This document shows positions 18,734 through 24,956 of a stretch of 44,268 nucleotides of DNA, in pieces; the stretch's first letter is position 1, and each line of letters begins with the position of its first letter. The notes beneath the pieces are model-generated. The model was not told the origin of the DNA. It was given only the letters and a program-made list of their open reading frames with translations, and did not search any database. Location: NCBI GenBank assembly GCA_040381555.1, contig JBEIHC010000012.1, positions 1 to 44,268 on the forward strand. Reading direction: 5' to 3'. The stretch is from CANHCC01 sp040381555 (lineage in GTDB: Bacteria > Bacteroidota > Bacteroidia > J057 > RFSG01). A program made the position numbers and the translations under genes.

Positions 18734-19921
18734 TTAATCTAAAATTTCAGTTACCTGACCGGCACCGATGGTACGACCGCCTTCACGCATAGCGAAACGA
18801 AGTCCTTTTTCCATGGCAATCGGGTAAATCAAATCTACTTCTACAGTGATGTTATCACCAGGCATTACCATCTCAACGCCTGCGGGCAGAGATACTACAC
18901 CTGTAACATCCGTTGTACGGAAGTAAAATTGAGGACGATAGTTTGTAAAGAACGGAGTATGACGACCGCCTTCTTCTTTACTCAAGATATAGACCTCAGC
19001 TTTGAATTTCATATGTGGGGTTACTGAGCCTGGGGCACAGATAACCATACCACGAGAAATATCGGTTTTTTCAATACCTCTTAACAAGAGACCTGTGTTA
19101 TCACCTGCTTCTCCACGATCCAAAATTTTACGGAACATTTCAACACCTGTAACAGTAGATTTCAAGTTTTCAGCACCTAGACCGATGATATCAACTGGAT
19201 CACCAGAATTGATTACACCTCTTTCAATACGACCAGTTGCAACAGTACCACGACCTGTGATAGAGAAAACATCCTCTACTGGCATTAGGAACGGTTTATC
19301 AACGGCACGAGGAGGAATTGGAATGTTTGCATCAACGGCATCCATCAATTCCATGATTTTAGCTTCCCATTGTGGTTCGCCATTCAATCCTCCAAGGGCA
19401 GAACCTTGAATTACTGGGATACTATCACCAGGGAAACCATAGGAAGTGAGCAGTTCACGAATATCCATTTCAACGATCTCAAGTAATTCAGGATCGTCTA
19501 CCATATCAACTTTATTCATGAAAACTACAAGAGAAGGTACACCTACCTGACGGGCAAGAAGAATATGCTCTCTAGTTTGGGGCATTGCACCATCAGTAGC
19601 AGCAACAACCAATATAGCACCATCCATTTGGGCAGCACCTGTAACCATGTTTTTCACATAATCGGCGTGACCGGGACAGTCAACATGCGCATAGTGGCGA
19701 TTGGCTGTAGAATACTCCACATGTGAAGTATTAATTGTGATACCGCGTTCTTTTTCCTCAGGAGCATTATCAATAGAGGAGAAATCACGCACTTCAGAAA
19801 GACCCGCCTTTGCGAGTACAGAGGTGATTGCAGCAGTTAGCGTCGTTTTACCATGATCTACGTGACCAATGGTACCGATGTTAACGTGGGGTTTGGAACG
19901 GTCAAATGTTTCTTTTGCCAT
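18734..19921 (-). CDS. tuf: Elongation factor Tu
   Basis: EF-Tu carries aminoacyl-tRNA to the ribosome as a GTPase. From the ATG at 19921 (MAKETFDRSKPHVNIGTIGH) it has 395 residues, the normal length. GHVDHGKTT (P-loop), DCPGHADYV (switch II) and NKVDMVDD (G4) are intact. The domain II motif GRGTVATGRIERG and a C-terminal AMREGGRTIGAGQVTEIL follow. A longer reading frame runs 64 codons upstream, but it reads through two tRNA genes and is not coding. The gene sits between the four-tRNA cluster and tRNA-Trp. Only one tuf copy is in the window. Confidence 0.98.
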   Translation of the reverse strand: MAKETFDRSKPHVNIGTIGHVDHGKTTLTAAITSVLAKAGLSEVRDFSSIDNAPEEKERGITINTSHVEYSTANRHYAHVDCPGHADYVKNMVTGAAQMDGAILVVAATDGAMPQTREHILLARQVGVPSLVVFMNKVDMVDDPELLEIVEMDIRELLTSYGFPGDSIPVIQGSALGGLNGEPQWEAKIMELMDAVDANIPIPPRAVDKPFLMPVEDVFSITGRGTVATGRIERGVINSGDPVDIIGLGAENLKSTVTGVEMFRKILDRGEAGDNTGLLLRGIEKTDISRGMVICAPGSVTPHMKFKAEVYILSKEEGGRHTPFFTNYRPQFYFRTTDVTGVVSLPAGVEMVMPGDNITVEVDLIYPIAMEKGLRFAMREGGRTIGAGQVTEILD

Positions 19922-19974
19922 GATATTTATACAGAATAGAAAAGGGTTTACAGTTGAATCAGTATGAAATTTAA

Positions 19975-20050
19975 TGGAGCCAATGACCAGAATCGAACTG
20001 GTGACCTCATCCCTACCAAGGATGTGCTCTACCAACTGAGCTACATTGGC
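19975..20050 (-). tRNA. tRNA-Thr (GGU anticodon)
   Basis: The acceptor GCCAATG pairs with CATTGGC. The anticodon loop TTGGTAG reads GGT, and the T-arm has GGTTCGATTCT-like sequence (CAGTTCGATTCTG). The discriminator T is followed by an encoded CCA (19975-19977), unlike the other four tRNAs here. It is the last tRNA before tuf. Confidence 0.96.
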
Positions 20051-20055
20051 TAATG

Positions 20056-20128
20056 AGCGAGAGACGAGGCTCGAACCCGCGACCCTCAGCTTGGAAGGCT
20101 GATGCTCTACCAACTGAGCTACTCTCGC
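20056..20128 (-). tRNA. tRNA-Gly (UCC anticodon)
   Basis: The acceptor GCGAGAG pairs with CTCTCGC. The anticodon stem TCAGC/GCTGA encloses CTTCCAA, which reads TCC, and the T-arm has GGGTTCGAGCC. No CCA is encoded. Five bases separate it from the neighbouring tRNA-Thr(GGU). Confidence 0.97.
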
Positions 20129-20174
20129 TTATTATTTTTCAGGCTCTATGAATGAACTATTCATAAGAGGGATG

Positions 20175-20256
20175 TGGGGAGAGGAGGATTCGAACCTCCG
20201 AAGTCGAAGACAACAGATTTACAGTCTGCCCCATTTGGCCGCTCTGGAATCTCCCC
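20175..20256 (-). tRNA. tRNA-Tyr (GUA anticodon)
   Basis: This is an 82-nt tRNA with the long variable arm of class II tRNAs. The acceptor GGGGAGA pairs with TCTCCCC, with discriminator A. The anticodon loop CTGTAAA reads GTA, and the T-arm has AGGTTCGAATCCT. No CCA is encoded. Confidence 0.97.
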
Positions 20257-20306
20257 GCCTGATTGGTTTTCATACTGAAAGAACTTTGACCTCTAACAGA
20301 TCATTG

Positions 20307-20379
20307 AGCCTCCTGACGGATTCGAACCGCCGACCTACTGATTACAAATCAGTAGCTCTACCAGCTGAGCTAAGGAGGC
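20307..20379 (-). tRNA. tRNA-Thr (UGU anticodon)
   Basis: The acceptor GCCTCCT pairs with AGGAGGC. The anticodon stem ACTGA/TCAGT encloses TTTGTAA, which reads TGT, and the T-arm has GCGGTTCGAATCCGT. It is the first gene of the tRNA-tuf operon, just downstream of a consensus promoter. No CCA is encoded. Confidence 0.97.
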
Positions 20380-20402
20380 AATACCTTCTTTCAAAGGAAC
20401 TG

Positions 20403-20433
20403 CAAATTTATCACTTGTTCCTGTACTGTGCAA
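20403..20433 (-). promoter_or_regulatory. Promoter of the tRNA-tuf-rpl-rpo operon
   Basis: The minus strand has TTG (20431-20433), a 20-bp spacer and TAAATTTG (20403-20410), a full match to the Bacteroidota -33/-7 pattern. The -7 box ends 23 bp before the first tRNA base. No later consensus promoter was seen before secE, nusG or rplK, so much of the block may be read from here. Confidence 0.6.
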
Positions 20434-20574
20434 CATTTTTTTACACTTTTTTATTTTTCTTGCTAATCCACTTATTAACACCCGTAAACACCGTTTTTCA
20501 ACCTTTCAAACATCAAAATTAACATTGCAAGCAGAAATAGGCCTGCTTCGCGTACCCAAATAAAAATAAGTTTT

Positions 20575-20582
20575 TATATTTG
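20575..20582 (+). promoter_or_regulatory. Putative -7 element of the small secreted protein gene
   Basis: TATATTTG matches TAnnTTTG and lies 38 nt upstream of the ATG at 20621. No TTG lies at the expected -33 position. It diverges from the tRNA operon promoter. Confidence 0.4.
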
Positions 20583-20620
20583 TATTGCATCATTTAATCA
20601 TTCCTTAAAATTTCAACCAT

Positions 20621-21103
20621 ATGAAAAACTTGTTTCTCGCAGCTATCTTCGCCATAATATTAGGAGGTAGCACTACATTTGCTCAATCCGGTCAATTGTT
20701 GACTGCCTCTGCTGATATGCCTGGAGTACAACAACACAATCTTTTCACCTCCAGACCAGCTAATTTTTTCATCTACAACTATACGAATACTCCGAACGGG
20801 CAAATTGATTACATAACCGATCCAAATCATAATCATACCCATGAACATACCATCACTGGTACTCTTAAACGCTATAGTTATGCCTTAGCTCCCAATATGA
20901 CTCCTGCAAATGATTCTCAAATCATTACTCAATATTCTAATATGGTTACTGCCAGAGGAGGTACAATTTACACCTCTGACGCCACTGGAGCAAGAATGGA
21001 GGTAGTTGCTAATGGCGTGAACCATTATATCTTGGTAGTTCCTTCTGGTGGAGGCACCCAATTTGAAATAATTGTTTTTGAATATGATCCCAATCAGCAG
21101 TAA
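20621..21103 (+). CDS. Small secreted protein with a His-rich patch
   Basis: I do not recognise this 160-residue protein. The N-terminus is a clear Sec signal peptide (KNLFLAAIFAIILGGSTTFA, cut before QSGQ), so the mature chain is about 139 residues. It contains a histidine cluster (NHNHTHEH, near residues 68-75) that could bind metal. The rest is polar and looks beta-rich (YSYALAPNM, GARMEVVANGVNHYILVVPS, FEIIVFEYDP). There are no cysteines in the mature part and no T9SS sorting domain, so it is probably periplasmic or secreted by another route. It is a one-gene unit with a putative promoter upstream and a strong terminator 17 nt after the stop. Confidence 0.8.
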   Translation: MKNLFLAAIFAIILGGSTTFAQSGQLLTASADMPGVQQHNLFTSRPANFFIYNYTNTPNGQIDYITDPNHNHTHEHTITGTLKRYSYALAPNMTPANDSQIITQYSNMVTARGGTIYTSDATGARMEVVANGVNHYILVVPSGGGTQFEIIVFEYDPNQQ

Positions 21104-21120
21104 AACTAAGATTCTGCAAA

Positions 21121-21155
21121 AAAAACCTGGTCAAGAATTGACCAGGTTTTTTTTT
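21121..21155 (+). terminator. Terminator after the small secreted protein gene
   Basis: AAAAACCTGGTCAA pairs with TTGACCAGGTTTTT around a GAA loop, followed by more T residues. The stem is perfect, and the A-tract/T-tract flanks make it usable on both strands. Confidence 0.88.
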
Positions 21156-21264
21156 GCAAGAGGGAAGCATTAAATGAAAAATCGAATATTCTATGTGTTT
21201 AGTACTTTCTAGAGTTGCATCGAGTAATTTAAGAAACAAACTATGGTCGCTTACCTTTAGGGTA

Positions 21265-21408
21265 TCAACAGAGACGGTTCCACAAAAGGGTACTAACTAG
21301 GAAAAATGCAATTAACATAATGATTAATAGATATTTAGATAAAAATAATGCCAACCCAAAGTAGATGCCAACCATTGGGGGAAATGGAGACTCTGGAAAC
21401 GGAGCCAT
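21265..21408 (-). CDS. Possible 47-residue membrane peptide
   Basis: This short frame encodes MAPFPESPFPPMVGIYFGLA followed by a hydrophobic stretch (LFLSKYLLIIMLIAFFLVST) and the tail LLWNRLC. A proline-rich head, one long apolar helix and a short basic tail is the usual plan of bacterial small membrane proteins. An AGG lies directly before the ATG. Against it: it begins 14 nt after the terminator of the upstream lipoprotein gene, no promoter box is visible, and T-rich DNA easily yields hydrophobic frames. A second in-frame ATG lies 33 nt downstream. Coding status is uncertain. Confidence 0.3.
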   Translation of the reverse strand: MAPFPESPFPPMVGIYFGLALFLSKYLLIIMLIAFFLVSTLLWNRLC

Positions 21409-21421
21409 CCTGTATAGGTAA

Positions 21422-21458
21422 AAACAGAAAAGGCTGCACAAGGCAGCCTTTTCTGTTT
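21422..21458 (-). terminator. Terminator after the lipoprotein gene
   Basis: A perfect 16-bp stem (21422-21437 with 21443-21458) encloses a 5-nt loop. On the minus strand its 3' side ends in CTTTTCTGTTTTTACC. It starts 13 nt past the lipoprotein stop. Confidence 0.85.
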
Positions 21459-21471
21459 AATAATGAAAGTA

Positions 21472-22329
21472 TTATGGCTGAACTCTAAAATCAACCGTTA
21501 AGGAATCCATATTATTATAACGGTCCACCGAACGAAGAACTACTTGATACCATCCCAGCGGAGTACCTGCCGGAACTGTCCAGGTAGTTGCAACAGGCAC
21601 TGGAGAAGTGTAAACTTGATCTTGTTGAGTAAGGGAAGAAATTACCTGTTGGGAGTTTTTATTTTTCACCCTTACATCGTAGTACTTTATGCTAATATTG
21701 TCGGTTACGGATCCATCTACAGTTACGGTGCCTCCAATGGAAACAAAATTATTGTTGTAATTATTGGTATCCAAGGAAGTGATAAAGCACTTTGGGATTG
21801 AATCATCAAAAGTGTTCCGTATAATGAAATAAGTTTGTACTGGGGTGGCCAAATTACCTGCAGAATCTGCACAATTCACGATTAGTTTATAGAATCCACC
21901 ATCGATACCAGTTGGAATCTTATACTTGTTCGTGAACCCACGAATCGTGCCGTTTAAGAATCTTGTATCTGTATATTCCCATCCACTATTATCAACTGAC
22001 AATTGGAAAACCGGATTTATATCAAACCAGAATCTTTCAAGTTTTCGGTCATCGCTGAAAGAAGCATTGAGTTCAAAACTATCGCCCGTGATATAAACAG
22101 TGGCAAATTGAGGCCAAATATCCTTAATTACAGGATCGTTTACATTAATAACTAATGGCATTCCTACATCAATAAGAGGAGATCCCTTATCTTCAATTTT
22201 AGGTGTAATAATAGAGTCCTGATCATCCTTTTTCTTGTTAAAGCAAGAAGAAAAAAGAATTACAACAATCAACAAACTCGTATAAATAGCGATTTTTGAG
22301 GAAAACAAATTCAGAAATTTCATTATCAT
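21472..22329 (-). CDS. Lipoprotein, possibly with Ig-like domains
   Basis: This 285-residue protein has a lipoprotein signal peptide: the hydrophobic run IYTSLLIVVILF and the lipobox FSSC with the lipidated cysteine at residue 29. After the cysteine comes FNKKKDDQD; a lysine-acidic-acidic motif just after the cysteine resembles the lipoprotein export signal described in some Bacteroidota, so it may face outward. The mature chain appears to hold two beta-sandwich modules (about 55-175 and 180-285), each with GGFYKLIVNCADSAGNLATP or GWYQVVLRSVDRYNNMDSLT, typical ends of Ig-like or cadherin-like domains. No named family was recognised. ATGs at 22329 and 22323 are both possible starts. Confidence 0.75.
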   Translation of the reverse strand: MIMKFLNLFSSKIAIYTSLLIVVILFSSCFNKKKDDQDSIITPKIEDKGSPLIDVGMPLVINVNDPVIKDIWPQFATVYITGDSFELNASFSDDRKLERFWFDINPVFQLSVDNSGWEYTDTRFLNGTIRGFTNKYKIPTGIDGGFYKLIVNCADSAGNLATPVQTYFIIRNTFDDSIPKCFITSLDTNNYNNNFVSIGGTVTVDGSVTDNISIKYYDVRVKNKNSQQVISSLTQQDQVYTSPVPVATTWTVPAGTPLGWYQVVLRSVDRYNNMDSLTVDFRVQP

Positions 22330-22408
22330 AATTAAAATTACTTGGTGGTAAAATTATACAAAAATCCTGAACTCAACAGACAAGATTCCTGTCATTAGTC
22401 AAAATACC

Positions 22409-23035
22409 TTATTGATTGGCTGGTTTTCTTTCTCCCGCCAGAATTTTCAAGGGAATTCGATTCTCTTCCGGTGGAATTACACACACAAAGTTATCATTAT
22501 AAGCACAAAAAGGGTTATAGGCTCGATTAAAATCCAAAATAACTGCATCCCCCTTATTGATTGCATCCAAATATCTACCTCCTCCATAACTTTCAATTCC
22601 AGAGCTGGCATCTCGAAAAGGTATAAATAACTGATCATCTTCTGCATAAGGATTTCTGAAACAGGAAACAGTATATTTTTTTTCCTCTTTGGTGAAAGTA
22701 AGTTCCCCAACTCTTATCATTAGTTCCTTCTCGCCATCATTTAGGGTCATCTCCAAAGTATCCCCTCCATCAGGTAACAATTTTAGTTCTGCGGAGAAGA
22801 TCCACTCCAAAGTAGGCTCAAAATAGGGCAATCCCTTGAAGGACCTTTTATCCTCCGGATTCAGAGGGGATTCTTCGGAAATCATCAATGCGCGATTTTT
22901 CTCTTGACGCTCCATTAGTAAATCTTTCACATAAACAGATTGATCCCCAGAATCAAAAAGGGAATATAAAATGGCCAAAAGAAACAAGGTAATTGCGGAG
23001 AGCACAAAAATTCTTTTATTTAATGACTTCTTCAT
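22409..23035 (-). CDS. DUF1684 family protein
   Basis: This 208-residue protein has one N-terminal hydrophobic segment (IFVLSAITLFLLAILYSLF), acting as a signal or membrane anchor, followed by a periplasmic DUF1684 domain. The family hallmarks are clear: ERQEKNRALMISEESPL, FRNPYAEDDQLFIPFRDASS, YGGGRYLDA, NRAYNPFCAYNDNFVC and the end IPPEENRIPLKILAGE. The biochemical role of DUF1684 is unknown. The gene starts 13 nt after the small membrane protein gene and probably belongs to the same transcript as the geranylgeranyl-reductase-like gene. Confidence 0.88.
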   Translation of the reverse strand: MKKSLNKRIFVLSAITLFLLAILYSLFDSGDQSVYVKDLLMERQEKNRALMISEESPLNPEDKRSFKGLPYFEPTLEWIFSAELKLLPDGGDTLEMTLNDGEKELMIRVGELTFTKEEKKYTVSCFRNPYAEDDQLFIPFRDASSGIESYGGGRYLDAINKGDAVILDFNRAYNPFCAYNDNFVCVIPPEENRIPLKILAGERKPANQ

Positions 23036-23048
23036 AGTTGAAATAATA

Positions 23049-23441
23049 TTACGCTACAATCTGAACTAGGGGATGAGAATGGTGAAACCCATTCAAAACA
23101 TGAAACTGAAAACACCTAGATATTATTGATTGAAATTCAAGTAACACGGGAAGGGAAATAAAGGAAAAAAATCCAAGAATAGGAATGTATGAAGAATAGC
23201 CCCAGATATCCGAGACAAGAGCAATGGATGAAATTAGGCTAAAACTTAAATCCCCAGAATAAAAAAGACTTAAGCTCAAAAAAACGAGGAGGTAATATGG
23301 TAAGGATTGAAGTGCTTTAAAACTTTTGAGTTTAAAAGAGAAGGAGAATAAAAACGGTATAATTATCCATATCCTTAACACACTTAACCAAACTATCAAA
23401 GGGCTTAAAACCAATAGAATCAAATGCAACAATAAATTCAT
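23049..23441 (-). CDS. Small multispanning membrane protein
   Basis: I do not recognise this 130-residue protein. It is strongly hydrophobic with four likely membrane segments: LLLHLILLVLSPLIVWLSVL, IWIIIPFLFSFSF, YYLLVFLSLSLFYSG and IPILGFFSFISLPVLLEF. The tail carries three histidines (FHVLNGFHHSHP). Its ATG directly follows the TAA of the upstream flavoprotein gene with no base between, so translation is probably coupled. Its conservation next to that gene would be the best clue to a shared role. Confidence 0.7.
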   Translation of the reverse strand: MNLLLHLILLVLSPLIVWLSVLRIWIIIPFLFSFSFKLKSFKALQSLPYYLLVFLSLSLFYSGDLSFSLISSIALVSDIWGYSSYIPILGFFSFISLPVLLEFQSIISRCFQFHVLNGFHHSHPLVQIVA

Positions 23442-24686
23442 TTATTTTTTATCATCCGCAAAGAGGAGATTAAAGTAAAACTTTGGGCTTCTGAGTTTTT
23501 TGCGCATGTCCAGATCTTCAAACATACAAGAAATAGTTGTCCTCAATTCCTCATTCCGATTAGCTTTATTGACGACAAGATTAAACAACCAGGGATAATT
23601 CACCATTTCCTGCATCACTTTACTCAACCTAAGTTCACTCCACAATCGGCCATAAACTTCGTCATCATATTCCTTCATTTTTTTAATAGAATAATCGTTG
23701 ACCTCCAGAGCTTGTGCGGCTTTTTTTCCAGCCATTAATCCGCTCATCATAGCATTTCCAATACCCTCACCTGTAAAAGGATCAATAAGTGAAGCTGCAT
23801 CCCCAACCAACATAAATCCATCCCCAGAAATAGGTCGTTTCTTTGAACCTAAAGGCAGACCAAAACCCTTTATATCGCTGAGAGGAGTGGCATTTTTAAA
23901 GCGCTGAGAAATAACTGGATCTTGGGTAATTATTCTCTCCATCAACTTTTTCAAATCAATTTTCTTCTTACTGATTTTATCTGAGCGCATTCCTAATCCA
24001 ACATTTGCCTTTCCATTGGGTAATGGAAATATCCAGAAGTACCCAGGTAGGACATCATCAATAAAATGAAGTTCAATAAAATTATCTGGATCCATACCCG
24101 TAACTCCATCATAATATGCCCTTACTCCCCCACAGTAATGATCTTTTTCGATTTGTATGTTCCCAACTTTCCTTGCAAAACTTGAATGGGCCCCATCAGC
24201 AGCAATTAGAATGCGGGGATGAAGGAGATTCGTGTTGTTTTTTAACCCAATTTCCCAAACCCCATTTTTCCGATCAAAAGATTTCATTTCACATCCTTCG
24301 AGCAAATGAATTTCAGGGTATTTGCGAACTTCTTCAACTAGGAAATTGTCAAAATCCAACCGAGTCGTCAAATAGCCTGGAGCTCTATCAGTTTTAACAT
24401 AATTTGTTTTAAATGGAACATGAAGTAATTTCCGATTGGGAGCATAAAAATCTACTCCCCAAGATCCAACCTGAATGGGTGAAAACTGCAATCTGTCAAG
24501 AAGACTTACATCTAACTTTCTCAATACCTCGACAACTTTTCCAGACAAGGCATCACCACAAATTTTATCTCGTGGAAATTTCTCTTTATCAATTAGATAA
24601 ACAGGGATACCCAAACGAGCTAAAGTAATAGCGGCAATGGCTCCACCCGGACCAGCTCCGGCTATTAGAATTTCGGGGGTTTTCAA
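23442..24686 (-). CDS. Geranylgeranyl reductase family FAD-dependent oxidoreductase
   Basis: This 414-residue flavoprotein starts with the FAD-binding Rossmann motif (LIAGAGPGGAIAAITLARLG). The family segment PRDKICGDALSG follows near residue 39. The second FAD motif (GFMLVGDAASLIDPFTGEGI) lies near residue 290. Related enzymes reduce or hydroxylate isoprenoid and other lipid substrates (geranylgeranyl chains, menaquinone side chains); the substrate here cannot be told. No signal peptide. It is the first gene of a likely three-gene unit with the membrane protein and DUF1684 protein, and has a TAnnTTTG box 28 nt upstream. Confidence 0.88.
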   Translation of the reverse strand: MKTPEILIAGAGPGGAIAAITLARLGIPVYLIDKEKFPRDKICGDALSGKVVEVLRKLDVSLLDRLQFSPIQVGSWGVDFYAPNRKLLHVPFKTNYVKTDRAPGYLTTRLDFDNFLVEEVRKYPEIHLLEGCEMKSFDRKNGVWEIGLKNNTNLLHPRILIAADGAHSSFARKVGNIQIEKDHYCGGVRAYYDGVTGMDPDNFIELHFIDDVLPGYFWIFPLPNGKANVGLGMRSDKISKKKIDLKKLMERIITQDPVISQRFKNATPLSDIKGFGLPLGSKKRPISGDGFMLVGDAASLIDPFTGEGIGNAMMSGLMAGKKAAQALEVNDYSIKKMKEYDDEVYGRLWSELRLSKVMQEMVNYPWLFNLVVNKANRNEELRTTISCMFEDLDMRKKLRSPKFYFNLLFADDKK

Positions 24687-24713
24687 TTTCTATATTTTTT
24701 GATAATAGGAGTA

Positions 24714-24721
24714 CAAAAGTA
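24714..24721 (-). promoter_or_regulatory. Putative -7 element of the flavoprotein operon
   Basis: The minus strand has TACTTTTG, matching TAnnTTTG, 28 nt upstream of the ATG at 24686. No clear -33 TTG at the expected distance. Confidence 0.38.
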
Positions 24722-24956
24722 CTCAATGTGGTTGGAATACCCTTAAAATGAAAAAAAAACTCGCATTTTCAAGGTTTGCGTCTAACTATTCACGTAGCGC
24801 CTAAAATCAGCCGTTAAAACTGTTTACATTCCTTTGGATTATGCTTTAATCAGCTAACTTCAAACAAATAGACTGTCCTTAATGCTAATTAGACCTTTTC
24901 ATTCTATCGTCAACCAGCGATAAGCATGTAAAAAAATCAATTTATCAGAAAAGAAA

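Noticed and set aside
18734..20113. 459-residue EF-Tu frame
   Set aside because: The first 64 codons read through tRNA-Thr and tRNA-Gly; the normal EF-Tu start is at 19921.
20148..20522. 124-residue plus-strand frame
   Set aside because: It lies antisense to tRNA-Tyr and tRNA-Thr and their promoter.
143..24753. A nearly identical stretch of about 20 bp at 143 and at 24734 (GGAATACCC, then AAAATGAAAA)
   Set aside because: AT-rich and only two copies; no structure or consistent placement, so chance is likely.
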